From positions 203,675 through 267,674 of the forward strand of contig NZ_JACBFD010000007.1 of the NCBI RefSeq assembly GCF_013391405.1: 64,000 bases of DNA, written 5' to 3'. The notes beneath the pieces are model-generated. The model had not been told where the DNA came from and searched no databases. It saw only the letters and a list, made by a program, of their open reading frames with translations. The stretch is from Staphylococcus sp. GSSP0090 (lineage in GTDB: Bacteria > Bacillota > Bacilli > Staphylococcales > Staphylococcaceae). Shown here in pieces: positions 30,673 through 40,656 of this stretch (position 1 is its first letter; each line of letters begins with the position of its first letter). The position numbers and the translations under genes are program-made.

Positions 30673-31503
30673 TTATTCGAAAAATCCAAATCCACCGCCA
30701 AACGTATCATTACCAAAATCTAGGTTATTTTTACTTTTAACTGTTTTCTTTTTCATTTCTTCATATTGAATTTCTTGATTTTTATTTTCTCGTAATTCGA
30801 TAATATAGTCAAAATCACTCATCTCATAGTCACTCGTTTCTACGAACAAGTCAGGGTGTTCTACTACTTTTATCGCTGGCAAACTCATCACTTCTTTAAC
30901 TAATTCTTGATGCTTCTGACTTGATTCTCTAGCTGTTACAGCACCATCAATAATATAAACATGGTCAGAATCATATTCTCCTTTAATTAAAGAACTACGA
31001 ACCGTTTGTTTGATTAACGTCGAACTGATAAATAACCATCTCTTATGTGCACAGACACTGCCTGCAACAATGGATTCGGTTTTACCAACTCTCGGCATCC
31101 CTCTGATACCTATTAATTTATGTCCTTTTTCTTTAAATAATTCTGCCATAAAATCAACAAGTAAACCTAAATCGTCTCTTTCAAAGCGAAATGTTTTTTT
31201 ATCATCTGCATCTTGTTCTATGTATCTACCATGTCTTACAGCTAAACGATCACGTAACTCTGGTTTACGCAATTTAGTTATAGATATGTCATCTATTTCT
31301 GTTACAATATTTTCAAATCTATGCACTTTATCTAAACTATCTGACTTAATTAATAGACCTCTACGTCCTTCATCAATACCATTGATTGTCACAATACTAA
31401 TCCCCATCAAACCTAATAAACTAGAAACATCTCCTAGAAGGCCAGCACGGTTCATTGTTATCTCATATTCTAAATACCATTCTTTTTTAGTTGCCACTGT
31501 CAT
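30673..31503 (-). CDS. ymfK: YmfK-family DUF3388 protein with ACT-like and P-loop-like regions
   Basis: A 276-residue soluble protein. The N-terminus reads like an ACT domain (NRAGLLGDVSSLLGLMGIS, then GIDEGRRGLLI). A middle GIRGMPRVGKTES matches a Walker A loop. The C-terminal tail is Lys/Asn/Gly/Phe-rich. AAAGGGGTG lies before the ATG at 31503; an upstream frame at 31533 lacks a ribosome site. It is conserved in the ymf cluster of Firmicutes; biochemical function is unknown to me. Confidence 0.82.
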   Translation of the reverse strand: MTVATKKEWYLEYEITMNRAGLLGDVSSLLGLMGISIVTINGIDEGRRGLLIKSDSLDKVHRFENIVTEIDDISITKLRKPELRDRLAVRHGRYIEQDADDKKTFRFERDDLGLLVDFMAELFKEKGHKLIGIRGMPRVGKTESIVAGSVCAHKRWLFISSTLIKQTVRSSLIKGEYDSDHVYIIDGAVTARESSQKHQELVKEVMSLPAIKVVEHPDLFVETSDYEMSDFDYIIELRENKNQEIQYEEMKKKTVKSKNNLDFGNDTFGGGFGFFE

Positions 31504-31838
31504 GAAATAAACACCCCTTTGTTTATAAACCATATATCATCTTGTATGATAAACAGCAAATGACAATTTTCATTATATAAATCATGTCATTTAATGTCTT
31601 ATTTATTGGCAAAACATAAATATAACCTCTGCTTATTAAAACATGTGAGCAATTAAGGACTTGAATAAAATACAAAGGTACGATTTCTCTTTAACTATAA
31701 TAGCCCATTAACAAGTCATCTATATTAGACGAAACTACAAAGTTTTCAAGAAAATTTTATTTCATTCCTCATTCTCAATGATATTATATCATTGAATGTT
31801 TCAAAGTTGGTTCATTTTCTATACTTTATTTAAATTAG
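31504..31838. other. Non-coding stretch between ymfI and ymfK
   Basis: 335 bp, very AT-rich, breaking the otherwise tight ymf run. It contains a 19-bp near-perfect palindrome, CAATGATATTATATCATTG (31776-31794), 45 bp past the ymfI stop: either a weak terminator or an operator for ymfK. No ORF with a ribosome site. Confidence 0.4.
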
Positions 31839-32543
31839 TTATAAGTACCAAGCACCATTCACTTTTTGAATTGTTCCAGTGATACTTTTCGCAAAGGGAT
31901 GGCATAAATAACTACAAGTATGTGCAATTTCAATTGGGTCTATCAATCTTTGTTGTGGCAATTCCTCAGTGATTGATGCCAGTTCTGCTTCACTCCATAC
32001 ACGTGTCATATTACCACTTACTAATCCAGGTGCAATAGCATTTACGGTTACAGTAGTCATTGCAAGTTCTTGACTCAACGCTTTTACAAAAGCGATTTGG
32101 GCCCCTTTCATTGCAGAATATACAGACTCCATACTCGCTCCTGTTTCTCCCCATATGGAAGAAATGACAACAATCCTACCATTATGACTTTGTCTTAGTT
32201 GATCAACAAAAAATCTACAAACACGCATTAGTTGTTTTACATGAATTTGATAAGATAGATCAATCATTTCGTCAGTCATATCTTGTATCTGACCGTATAA
32301 GGCTGTACCACTCGCATAAATAAGACAGTCCAAGTTAGTAATAAAATCAAAATAATCTGCAAAGTTGATGTCTTGCATTAAATCTATTTGTACAAATTGC
32401 ACAGGTTGATTTATATATTGTGACTGTAGCACTTCAATATCAGCTTGATTATATTGAATAATCACTTCATAACCATCTGTTAACAGACGATCTACGATAG
32501 CCGAACCAATACTACCAGAACCACCCATCACTAATGCTTTCAT
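31839..32543 (-). CDS. ymfI: SDR-family oxidoreductase YmfI
   Basis: A 234-residue short-chain dehydrogenase. The nucleotide-binding loop GGSGSIGSAI is at about 8-17, the catalytic Ser is in IVVISSIWGETG and the YxxxK pair in YSAMKGAQ. NAIAPG follows. It resembles 3-oxoacyl-ACP reductases of the FabG type, but the true substrate is unknown. It lies 2 bp after ymfH in the ymfC-F-H-I run. Confidence 0.88.
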   Translation of the reverse strand: MKALVMGGSGSIGSAIVDRLLTDGYEVIIQYNQADIEVLQSQYINQPVQFVQIDLMQDINFADYFDFITNLDCLIYASGTALYGQIQDMTDEMIDLSYQIHVKQLMRVCRFFVDQLRQSHNGRIVVISSIWGETGASMESVYSAMKGAQIAFVKALSQELAMTTVTVNAIAPGLVSGNMTRVWSEAELASITEELPQQRLIDPIEIAHTCSYLCHPFAKSITGTIQKVNGAWYL

Positions 32544-32545
32544 GT

Positions 32546-33838
32546 TTATTTCATCTCCAAACGACTATCAACAACTTGCGCTAAATTCAGGCACATTTTT
32601 GAAGTTTCATTCACACTTTCTAAGGTAATACTTTCAACAATTTCTAATAGCTCAAATAAACTTACACCTTCAAAATATAATTTCGTATATTGATTTGCTA
32701 TGTATTCCGGAGAGTTCAATCCTGAAATAAATTCACCTATAAATTGTTTTTTCAATAAATTGAATGCTTCTGTATCCTTAAGTTGTCCCTGGTTATGCTC
32801 TATTTCAGTTAAGAGTAACGATTTTAATTGATCTGGATATTGAGTTGCACTCGTTATTACAGAAAAACTGTATGTCGGTTCTAATACAAATTGATATCCA
32901 AATGTTTCATCGATAAGATCTTCATTTAGTAAGGATTGATAAAAATCAGTTTCCTCGCCAAATAACATTTCATAGAAAAGTGTCATCTCCAAATCTCGCT
33001 TCACAAACGATTCATCTGGTTCATCAATTAACGGCTTATTTTTAAATCCTAACATCAAACGAGGTGATTGCAATTTCATAGTTTCGGTAACCTTAGCTTC
33101 ATTTACGGATGCTTTTTCTATTAACGGATCCCTAACGATTTGCGGTTGCGCTTCTTTATCGCGTTCATTTTCATGTGTTGCGACGACATCATAAATATGC
33201 GCTACATCCACATCGCCGACAACAAAAAGTACCATATTCGATGGATGGTAAAACGTCTCATAGCACAAATAAAGATCGTCTTTGGTGATTTCATAAATGC
33301 TATCCACACTGCCAGCTATATCGACACGAATTGGATGTGTATCATACATTGCTTTCAATGTATTGAACATTAATTTGTAACCAGGTTGCTCCTGATACAT
33401 TTTAATTTCTTCTGCAATGATACCTTTTTCTTTATCGACTGTTTCTTTTGTAAAATAAGGTGACTCAACCATTGTTAATAAACGTTTAATATTACGCTCC
33501 ACATGGTCTGTTGCACTAAATAGATAACTTGTACGATCAAAACTAGTAAATGCATTGACTTGTGCATTATCTTCAGCAAATGCTGTAAATAAATCTTCAC
33601 TATCATCATCGTTTTCAAACAATTTGTGTTCTAAGAAATGCGCAACACCGTCTGGCACAGTTACAAAATGATCACTGCCATGTGGCTTAAATTTATTATC
33701 TAATGAGCCGAATTTTGTAGTATATGTCACAAATGTTTTTTGAAATCCTTTTTTAGGAATAACAAATAATTTCAATCCATTATTTAACTCCGCTTCAAAT
33801 ACATGTTCATCAATTTGTTCATAATAAGTTTCTCGCAT
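32546..33838 (-). CDS. ymfH: M16-family zinc peptidase YmfH
   Basis: A 430-residue pitrilysin-type peptidase. The inverted zinc motif is intact as HFLEH in GVAHFLEHKLFE, with the distal Glu in GIIAEEIKMYQEQP. It is the catalytic partner of the preceding ymfF product, which lacks the motif; M16B enzymes commonly work as such pairs. The ATG overlaps the ymfF stop by one base (TAATG), so equal translation is likely. No signal peptide; cytosolic. Confidence 0.92.
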   Translation of the reverse strand: MRETYYEQIDEHVFEAELNNGLKLFVIPKKGFQKTFVTYTTKFGSLDNKFKPHGSDHFVTVPDGVAHFLEHKLFENDDDSEDLFTAFAEDNAQVNAFTSFDRTSYLFSATDHVERNIKRLLTMVESPYFTKETVDKEKGIIAEEIKMYQEQPGYKLMFNTLKAMYDTHPIRVDIAGSVDSIYEITKDDLYLCYETFYHPSNMVLFVVGDVDVAHIYDVVATHENERDKEAQPQIVRDPLIEKASVNEAKVTETMKLQSPRLMLGFKNKPLIDEPDESFVKRDLEMTLFYEMLFGEETDFYQSLLNEDLIDETFGYQFVLEPTYSFSVITSATQYPDQLKSLLLTEIEHNQGQLKDTEAFNLLKKQFIGEFISGLNSPEYIANQYTKLYFEGVSLFELLEIVESITLESVNETSKMCLNLAQVVDSRLEMK

Positions 33839-35127
33839 TAGTCATTACCTCCTTTTGTCAAAATATAAATTGTATCAAGGACAACGGCCTGCGCTAATTG
33901 TTGTACATCTGCTTTTGAAACACTTTGGATACCTTCAAAATAACTTGCTTCTGACATGGGCTCATCTAATAAAATATTGTTATTTAAAATTTCAATCATA
34001 CTTTTTGGTCTGTCGTGTGACTCTTGCCTTTGGGAAAGTATCACTTTCTTGGCTAATGCAAGTTTATCTTCATCAAATTGACCGTGTTGGAACTTTTCAA
34101 ACTCTTTGATAATCGTATCTTTTGCAACTTCATATTTATCCGAAGACACGCCACTGAGTACAAACATAAAACCATTTTTGGCATCAATTTGTGAATGTAT
34201 TGAATACGCTAAACTTTGTTTTTCACGCACTTCATTGAATAGTACGGAAGAAGGATCGCCACCAAACATCACATTAAATACAACCATTGTGAAATACGCT
34301 GGATCCCCATATATAGCTGGCATTCTAAAGCCCATATTTAATTTAGCTTGGTCTACATCGTCTATCTCAACAATTTCCTGTGGCAATGCATGTGTTGGCT
34401 CCATAGGTCTATCTTGAGTTAATTCAAAGTGGAAAGGTTTAATATCGAATTCTTTTTCCAGTTGAGTTTTAACTTGTGCTTCATCTACGTTACCAACGAC
34501 ATAGACTGCGCAGTAATCATTTTGTAACATAGATTGATATGTATCATATAGTGATTGTGGTGTCACACTGTTTATGTATTCGATTTGACCAGTAGCCAAA
34601 TGTCGATAAGGATGGTCTCCAAACATATGTTTTAATAAATTTAAAAATGAGATCTGCGATTTGTTATCGACCATCGCTTCTAGTTTTTTACTTAGTAATG
34701 ATTTTTCTTGTGATACGAATACCTCATCGAATTGTTGATCAGTCACTAATGGGTTCCAAATAATTTCCTTTAACAAATTCACACCTTTTTCAAATAATGG
34801 CGTTTGATCTTTCAAGTAGCGTTCATTAATTAATTCCAATGAAATGGTAATAACATGTTTATCTTTAAATTTTGAAACAAAACTATTTACATAAGCACCA
34901 TATAAATGTGATAAATGTCTATTGAATGCTTTATCTGTAGGCCATTGTTTTGTTGCACGAACTAATACTTTGCTTAATATCGAGCGCGCTGTCATGGTGT
35001 TACTATCTAATGGCGCCATAAATTTCAATGTTATTGTGGTCGTTTTAAATTTGGTCGTTGGCATTACTTTAATATGTATGTCATTCTGTGTATTCTCATT
35101 TTTCAAATTGTCATGCCTCACTTTCAT
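33838..35127 (-). CDS. ymfF: M16-family non-catalytic subunit YmfF
   Basis: A 429-residue M16-fold protein. No HxxEH is found in its N-terminal half (the equivalent stretch reads SILSKVLVRATKQWP), so it should be the structural subunit for YmfH. The C-terminal M16 repeat is recognisable (GGDPSSVLFNEVREKQSLAYS, with the RxxxSLAY loop). The ribosome site before the ATG at 35127 is weak; a later start is possible. It follows ymfC by 10 bp. Confidence 0.88.
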   Translation of the reverse strand: MKVRHDNLKNENTQNDIHIKVMPTTKFKTTTITLKFMAPLDSNTMTARSILSKVLVRATKQWPTDKAFNRHLSHLYGAYVNSFVSKFKDKHVITISLELINERYLKDQTPLFEKGVNLLKEIIWNPLVTDQQFDEVFVSQEKSLLSKKLEAMVDNKSQISFLNLLKHMFGDHPYRHLATGQIEYINSVTPQSLYDTYQSMLQNDYCAVYVVGNVDEAQVKTQLEKEFDIKPFHFELTQDRPMEPTHALPQEIVEIDDVDQAKLNMGFRMPAIYGDPAYFTMVVFNVMFGGDPSSVLFNEVREKQSLAYSIHSQIDAKNGFMFVLSGVSSDKYEVAKDTIIKEFEKFQHGQFDEDKLALAKKVILSQRQESHDRPKSMIEILNNNILLDEPMSEASYFEGIQSVSKADVQQLAQAVVLDTIYILTKGGND

Positions 35128-35137
35128 AAATTTCTTA

Positions 35138-35851
35138 TTATAATCTATTTCTAACCGTTTTAAATTTTACTAAACTACTTTTGAAATAATTAAAAGAATA
35201 AAGTATTGGTTGATCATTTTTATCGTAATGAACTAATTTCAGCAACATAAGCCCTTCGTGTGGTGATGCACCTAAGATATCTGAAATATGTGGTTCATAA
35301 CTAATTGCTTCCATTTCAGTATCAGCGTAAGCAACTGTCTTACTCGTATATGCTTCGATAGCGCCAAGTAACGATTCCTCACTATTTTGATATTGTGCGC
35401 AAGTTAAATCATTTGCTGGTACTTTATCTAAGCAATAAACTACAGGTTTGTTATCAGCTGTTCTCACACGTTCTATAATTGTAACGTTGGCCTTATCTGC
35501 GATATTTAATCGTTTGGCATCTAATGAAGTTGCTGGTTTTTCATCAAAACTAATATATTCCGTCCCTGCGCTATAGCCTTGCTCTTCAATCATTCGACTT
35601 ATACTTACAACTTCTCCTAAAGGATAATAGAATGGGTGCAGTGATTTAACACGTGCACCTTCTTCTAAATTATTTGATAAAACTTGTTCAGTGATTAATT
35701 CATCCACTGCATCGTAGACATCATCTGTCTTCACATTTAATGTTCTAGCAATTGCTAAATTACTTGGTAATGGTTCACCATGTTGTAATTTGCCCTCTTT
35801 GATTTGTTGTATCATCCACTCTTTAACTTTATAAACAGAAGTCAGTTCCAT
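35138..35851 (-). CDS. ymfC: GntR-family (HutC/UTRA) transcriptional regulator YmfC
   Basis: 237 residues: an N-terminal GntR winged helix (GEPLPSNLAIARTLNVKTDDVYDAVDEL) and a C-terminal UTRA ligand-binding domain (about 90-235, including TIIERVRTADNKPVVYCLDKVP). It lies 2 bp after ftsK and upstream of the M16 pair, as in B. subtilis. The effector is unknown. Confidence 0.88.
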   Translation of the reverse strand: MELTSVYKVKEWMIQQIKEGKLQHGEPLPSNLAIARTLNVKTDDVYDAVDELITEQVLSNNLEEGARVKSLHPFYYPLGEVVSISRMIEEQGYSAGTEYISFDEKPATSLDAKRLNIADKANVTIIERVRTADNKPVVYCLDKVPANDLTCAQYQNSEESLLGAIEAYTSKTVAYADTEMEAISYEPHISDILGASPHEGLMLLKLVHYDKNDQPILYSFNYFKSSLVKFKTVRNRL

Positions 35852-35853
35852 AT

Positions 35854-38304
35854 TTACACCTCATCATTATCTAAATCCACTAATATTTGTCTAGGTTTAC
35901 TTCCTTTTTGTGGTCCAATAACTTGATTTCGTTCTAAATCGTCCATAAGTCTGGAAGCGCGATTATAACCAATTCTAAATTGTCTTTGTAATAAAGAAGT
36001 ACTCGCTTTTTGTTGTTCAATGACAAATAAATATGCATCATCATAAAGCGCATCTTCACTCTTCATTTCTGATTTTTCTACCGGTGCATCTGGTTCCATT
36101 TCTTTAACATAATTCGCTTTTTGTTGTTCTACGACGTAATTAACAACATCTTGCACTTCTTGATCACTTAAAAATGCACCTTGAACTCGCGTCCTCGTAG
36201 AACCACCATTTGCAACATAAAGCATGTCGCCTTTTCCTAATAACTTGTCTGCACCGCCACTGTCAATAATGGTTCTAGAATCTGTTTGTGAACTAACTGC
36301 GAATGCGATTCTGCTCGGAATATTATTTTTAATTAAACCAGTAATAACGTCAACAGAAGGACGTTGTGTTGCGATGATTAGATGAATACCTGCTGCTCGA
36401 GCCATTTGCGTAATTCTTTGGATTGCATTTTCCACTTCTTTACCAGCAACCATCATTAAATCCGCTAATTCATCAACAATAACCACAATATAAGGTAGTT
36501 CAGCTTGTTTTTCATCTAGCTCAAGGTTTTGTCTTCTAATTGCTTCGTTGTAACCTTCTATATTTCTTGTAGATGAATGTTGGAATAAATCATAACGACG
36601 TTCCATTTCAGCTACAACCTTTTCTAAAGCCTGCGATGCCTTATGAGGATTTGTAACAACTGGTATCAATAAATGAGGAATCCCATTATATACATTTAAT
36701 TCTACCATTTTCGGATCAATTAACATAAGTTTTACTTCGTGTGGCTTCGCATTAAGTAAAATACTAGTGATAATACCATTAATACAGACGGATTTACCAC
36801 TACCTGTAGATCCAGCCACAAGTAAATGAGGCATTTTATTTAATTCAACTGTTATAGGGTCGCCAGAGATATCTCTCCCTAGTCCAACTTCTAACTTGTT
36901 TTTTGCAGGGAACTTCTCATCTAATACTTCTTTGAGCGATACGAGCGAAATTTTATCATTTGGCACCTCAATACCTACTGCAGAACGCCCTGGAATCGGT
37001 GCCTCAATACGAATATCTTTAGCTGCTAACGCAAGCGCGATATCATTGTGTAGGTTTACAATTTTGCTAACTTTAACCCCTTGTGCTGGTTGAATTTCAT
37101 ATTGTGTTACAGCCGGTCCAATTTTAATTTGCGTTACTCTAGCATCTACACCAAAGTTTTTTAGTGTTGTTTCAAGTAGTTGCCCTTTTTTCTGTACTTC
37201 TGCCTTTGAAGTTGCTTTTTGTTTTGCTGGTTGTTTAAGTAATGAAAGTGGCGGAATCGTATAGGCTTCGTTTTCTACTTCTCCTGCTTCTGAAATCGAG
37301 TTAACTGCATCGCCTTGATTCTCTCCATTGTCTTCAGTCGCATCCATAGATTGATCTAACGATGCTAAATCCGCATCATTTGTTTCATGATTTGTATTTT
37401 GGACTTGATCTGCTTCATGATCATATAAACGTTTCGCACGTTGTCTGCTAGTATTTGAACTTTGTTTTGTAGATGTTTCATCGTTTTCACTATGTCCGTA
37501 AATTGGAATAGATAATGGTTGGTTACTTGTTTCACTAGGCACTTCTTCCAGATTGCTTACATCTTTTATGTCTTGTTGCTCACTAGCTTCTACTTGCTGT
37601 TTCTCACGTTCAGCTTTCTTTTCGGCTTTAACACGTGCATTCGCTTCTTTTTTGATTTTATTTTGCTTACGTTTTTCTTTATAATTTTCTGAAGCATCCT
37701 GACTTTTAACTTTTAACTTTTCAAATAATAATTTAGATACATCTCGGTGTTTTTGTTTTAATAACAAAATGATACTTGAAGCTATCAATAAAATTGTAAC
37801 GATGATAATACCTATGATTGAGATAAGCGGTATGAATATCGATAATAGATAATGACCTAAAAGTCCACCACCAAAATTTGGAAAATTCGAATGCTTATAT
37901 GAACTATAAACAAATGACAATACTGGCTCACGTTGTGCTTGTACTTTATTTGTAAAATAAAATACGATTTGTGTAACTAACAATAAGGCTAATTGTAATA
38001 CAAATGCACCGACAGTACGCCTGGATTTAGGTAACGCTTTATAATATGTAATGAATATCGTTCCAATTAAAATAAGTATATAAGTTAAAAATCTACTATT
38101 ACCAAATAAATAATTAAAGAAACTATCAATCATTGTACCTACTATACCAAGTTGAAAAACACCTAGGACAATAATGACAAAAATGGCAATTGCCAATACA
38201 TATCTCAAGGGACTATCCCCTTGTTGTTTCTTTTTATTTGATGTCTTTTTTCTAGTATTTGTAGGTTTTCGCTTAGTTGTTGATCTTTTTTTCGTTTGTG
38301 CCAA
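35854..38304 (-). CDS. ftsK: DNA translocase FtsK/SpoIIIE
   Basis: Septum-associated DNA pump that clears chromosome ends and ICE or dimer DNA from the division site. About 816 residues: a basic N-terminus, four or five membrane helices (about 30-185), a charged and Gln-rich linker (about 200-360), the RecA-like motor with Walker [16 protein letters not shown] and Walker [13 protein letters not shown], and a C-terminal gamma winged helix ([22 protein letters not shown]). The preferred start is TTG at 38304 (LAQTKKRS) six or seven bases after GAAGGTG; the frame opens at 38313. Confidence 0.95.
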   Translation of the reverse strand: MAQTKKRSTTKRKPTNTRKKTSNKKKQQGDSPLRYVLAIAIFVIIVLGVFQLGIVGTMIDSFFNYLFGNSRFLTYILILIGTIFITYYKALPKSRRTVGAFVLQLALLLVTQIVFYFTNKVQAQREPVLSFVYSSYKHSNFPNFGGGLLGHYLLSIFIPLISIIGIIIVTILLIASSIILLLKQKHRDVSKLLFEKLKVKSQDASENYKEKRKQNKIKKEANARVKAEKKAEREKQQVEASEQQDIKDVSNLEEVPSETSNQPLSIPIYGHSENDETSTKQSSNTSRQRAKRLYDHEADQVQNTNHETNDADLASLDQSMDATEDNGENQGDAVNSISEAGEVENEAYTIPPLSLLKQPAKQKATSKAEVQKKGQLLETTLKNFGVDARVTQIKIGPAVTQYEIQPAQGVKVSKIVNLHNDIALALAAKDIRIEAPIPGRSAVGIEVPNDKISLVSLKEVLDEKFPAKNKLEVGLGRDISGDPITVELNKMPHLLVAGSTGSGKSVCINGIITSILLNAKPHEVKLMLIDPKMVELNVYNGIPHLLIPVVTNPHKASQALEKVVAEMERRYDLFQHSSTRNIEGYNEAIRRQNLELDEKQAELPYIVVIVDELADLMMVAGKEVENAIQRITQMARAAGIHLIIATQRPSVDVITGLIKNNIPSRIAFAVSSQTDSRTIIDSGGADKLLGKGDMLYVANGGSTRTRVQGAFLSDQEVQDVVNYVVEQQKANYVKEMEPDAPVEKSEMKSEDALYDDAYLFVIEQQKASTSLLQRQFRIGYNRASRLMDDLERNQVIGPQKGSKPRQILVDLDNDEV

Positions 38305-38460
38305 ATGTAACACCTTCTTTTCGACTCAGTTTTCAAAATGAACTATCTTATATTTAATGCTCACAAAATTCATCTAACGTTTCTAGTTAAAATATATATC
38401 TTTTTATAGTTATTAAATTATATGTATAAATAAAGTTTAACGTCTTTATATAATAACATA

Positions 38461-38584
38461 AAAGAGGTAAGACATTTATTCGCTCTCAGTACATTTAAAG
38501 GTTGGATTTACGGCAAAATTGCTTAACATGTCACCTTAATCTACTTTTAAATATATTTACCTAAGCGTATGTCTTAACCTCTTT
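38461..38584 (-). repeat. Intergenic element with inverted ends, downstream of rnjB (copy B)
   Basis: 124 bp bounded by AAAGAGGTAAGACAT (38461-38475) and ATGTCTTAACCTCTTT (38569-38584), which pair almost perfectly. It begins 17 bp past the rnjB stop. The ends match those of copy A at 15288. TTTTATGTT follows on the minus strand, so it may also act as a terminator. Confidence 0.55.
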
Positions 38585-38601
38585 GTTTAGTATAGAAATT
38601 A

Positions 38602-40275
38602 TTAAATTTCAGAAATAACTGGAATAATCATTGGACGGCGTTTCGTATTTTCAAATAATAACTTACTAATTTGATCACGCATGCTCTGTTTGATTTCAGA
38701 CCATTCAATGCGTTTCTCCTGTAAACCAAGTTCAACAATTTCACGGACTTTTTCTTCTGCTTCATTTAAAAGAGCTTCACTTTCTCTTACATAAACGAAA
38801 CCTCTTGATTGAATTTCCGGACCTGCTGCAATTCTTCTATTTTTTGGATCTAACGTGACTACGGCAATGAATATACCGTCTTCTGCAAGTAAATGACGAT
38901 CTCTCAATACGATATTACCGACGTCTCCTACACCGATACCATCAATCAGAACATTTCCAGAATTTACTTTTTCATTTAAAATCATTTCTTCACCATTATA
39001 GTTAACCACATCGCCTTTTTCTACAAGGAAGATTTTTTCAGGCTGTACACCTGCTTCATTAGCTAACTTAGCATGCGAGATTTGCATTTTAAATTCACCA
39101 TTTACTGGTATAAAGTATTCTGGTTTCATAATGTTAATCATCATCTTCAACTCTTCCATGCAACCATGACTAGAAGCATGAATTTTTTTGCTATTTGGTA
39201 TAATTTCTGCACCAGCACGTACTAATTCATTCAAAGTATTACCTACAATGACTTCCATATTGGCAGAAGCTGTAATAGCTAAAAATACAGAGTCTCCTGG
39301 CTCGATATTCATTATCTTATGCTTTTTCTGAGCCATTTGACTGAGTGCTTCAACAGGTTCACCTTGCATACCAGTAGCTATGATAATAACTTCATTCTTA
39401 GGATAATTTTCAACTTCATTGATTGGAATCAATAAATCTTTTGGTATATCAAAGTATCCCATTTTTCTAGCAATATTAAACGAACTCTCTAATGATCGAC
39501 CTAAGAATGAAACCTTTCTATTTAATCTTTGCGCAATATTTAATACTTGTTGAATTCTTATAAAATTAGAAGCGTAGCAAGATACAATTAATCTACCTTT
39601 CACTTTTGTAAAAGCGTCGTACATATGTGATTCTATTACATTTTCTGGTGTGTTATAACCAGGATTTTCAGCTTCAGCTGAATCACTAATTAAAGCAAAT
39701 ACACCTGCATCGCCTATTTCAGTCATTTTCTTCAAGTCTGGTGCATAATGCCCCTGTAAACTTTGGTCAAATTTGAATTCACCAGTATAGACAATTGCGC
39801 CATATGAAGTATGGATACAAACACCTAAACTATCTGGAATACTGTGCGTCGTATTAAAGAAAGTGACATTCACGCCTTTAAAACGCATCACTGACTCATT
39901 GTTCACTGTATAGTATCTAACTTTTTTATTTACATTGCGCGCTTTCATATTTTCTTTAATTAAACCAATCGTCAATTTCGAACCATATACAGGCGCATCA
40001 ACTTGTTCTAACACATAAGTGACTGCTCCTATTGCATGCTCGTGGCCATGTGTTAAAAAGATGCCTTTTAATTTATCTTTATTGTCAATGACATATTGAA
40101 TATCTGGAATAACAATATCTACACCCAGCATTTCATCTTCTGGGAACATTAAGCCAGCATCAAGCATAAACATTTCATCGTCCACTTCGACGATATACAT
40201 ATTTTTCGCAATTTCTCCAACTCCGCCGAGTGGAATGATGCGGATATTTTTATTTTTTTTCTTTATTAAACTCAA
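38602..40275 (-). CDS. rnjB: Ribonuclease J2
   Basis: A 557-residue metallo-beta-lactamase/beta-CASP RNase, partner of RNase J1 in RNA maturation and decay. The metal site motif, HxHxDH in active members, reads THGHEHAIG here, lacking the Asp-His pair; this is the known degenerate state of staphylococcal J2, whose nuclease activity is weak. The beta-CASP region ([14 protein letters not shown]) and C-terminal domain are complete. The start is TTG, 7 bases after AGGAGG. Confidence 0.93.
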   Translation of the reverse strand: MSLIKKKNKNIRIIPLGGVGEIAKNMYIVEVDDEMFMLDAGLMFPEDEMLGVDIVIPDIQYVIDNKDKLKGIFLTHGHEHAIGAVTYVLEQVDAPVYGSKLTIGLIKENMKARNVNKKVRYYTVNNESVMRFKGVNVTFFNTTHSIPDSLGVCIHTSYGAIVYTGEFKFDQSLQGHYAPDLKKMTEIGDAGVFALISDSAEAENPGYNTPENVIESHMYDAFTKVKGRLIVSCYASNFIRIQQVLNIAQRLNRKVSFLGRSLESSFNIARKMGYFDIPKDLLIPINEVENYPKNEVIIIATGMQGEPVEALSQMAQKKHKIMNIEPGDSVFLAITASANMEVIVGNTLNELVRAGAEIIPNSKKIHASSHGCMEELKMMINIMKPEYFIPVNGEFKMQISHAKLANEAGVQPEKIFLVEKGDVVNYNGEEMILNEKVNSGNVLIDGIGVGDVGNIVLRDRHLLAEDGIFIAVVTLDPKNRRIAAGPEIQSRGFVYVRESEALLNEAEEKVREIVELGLQEKRIEWSEIKQSMRDQISKLLFENTKRRPMIIPVISEI

Positions 40276-40324
40276 AATGTTACCTCCTATTTAATTTCCC
40301 CGTCCATATATAAACTCATCTTTT

Positions 40325-40353
40325 ATTATAAGTTAAAATGCGCATTATGTACA
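40325..40353 (-). promoter_or_regulatory. Possible rnjB promoter
   Basis: Minus strand TGTACA (40348-40353), 17-bp spacer, TATAAT (40325-40330), 50 bp upstream of rnjB. The -10 is consensus and the -35 matches at four of six positions. Confidence 0.5.
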
Positions 40354-40520
40354 CTATTAAAGTAATTACAAAGCATTGTTTATAACTATCTTATTTCCTT
40401 ATTTTCCCAGTTTATATTAACTTATTATACAAATCTAATTGAATTCTTTCGTACATTCAAACTTTATTTGTATGATGGTTTATAGTTTCAAATTTTCATA
40501 ATGATAATCTTAATATGTAT
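40354..40520. other. Non-coding AT-rich stretch upstream of rnjB
   Basis: Between the rnjB promoter candidate and the pnp terminator. No ORF or further signal was seen. Confidence 0.4.
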
Positions 40521-40612
40521 AAAAAAAGAAACTAGCAAGTACTGCGATGTAATACTATCCACAATAGAATTGATGACATGCTATTGTAGAAAGTTACATT
40601 CAGTTAACTAGT
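40521..40612 (-). terminator. Long imperfect hairpin terminator downstream of pnp
   Basis: Minus strand: ACTAG near 40607 pairs with CTAGT near 40531; the inner arms CTACAATAG and CTATTGTGG pair, with internal loops. TTTCTTTTTTT follows. A 90-base stem of this kind is an unusually large terminator. Confidence 0.65.
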
Positions 40613-40656
40613 CTCTCGTTATAATTACAATACCAATTTTATTATAAAAAATTAAT

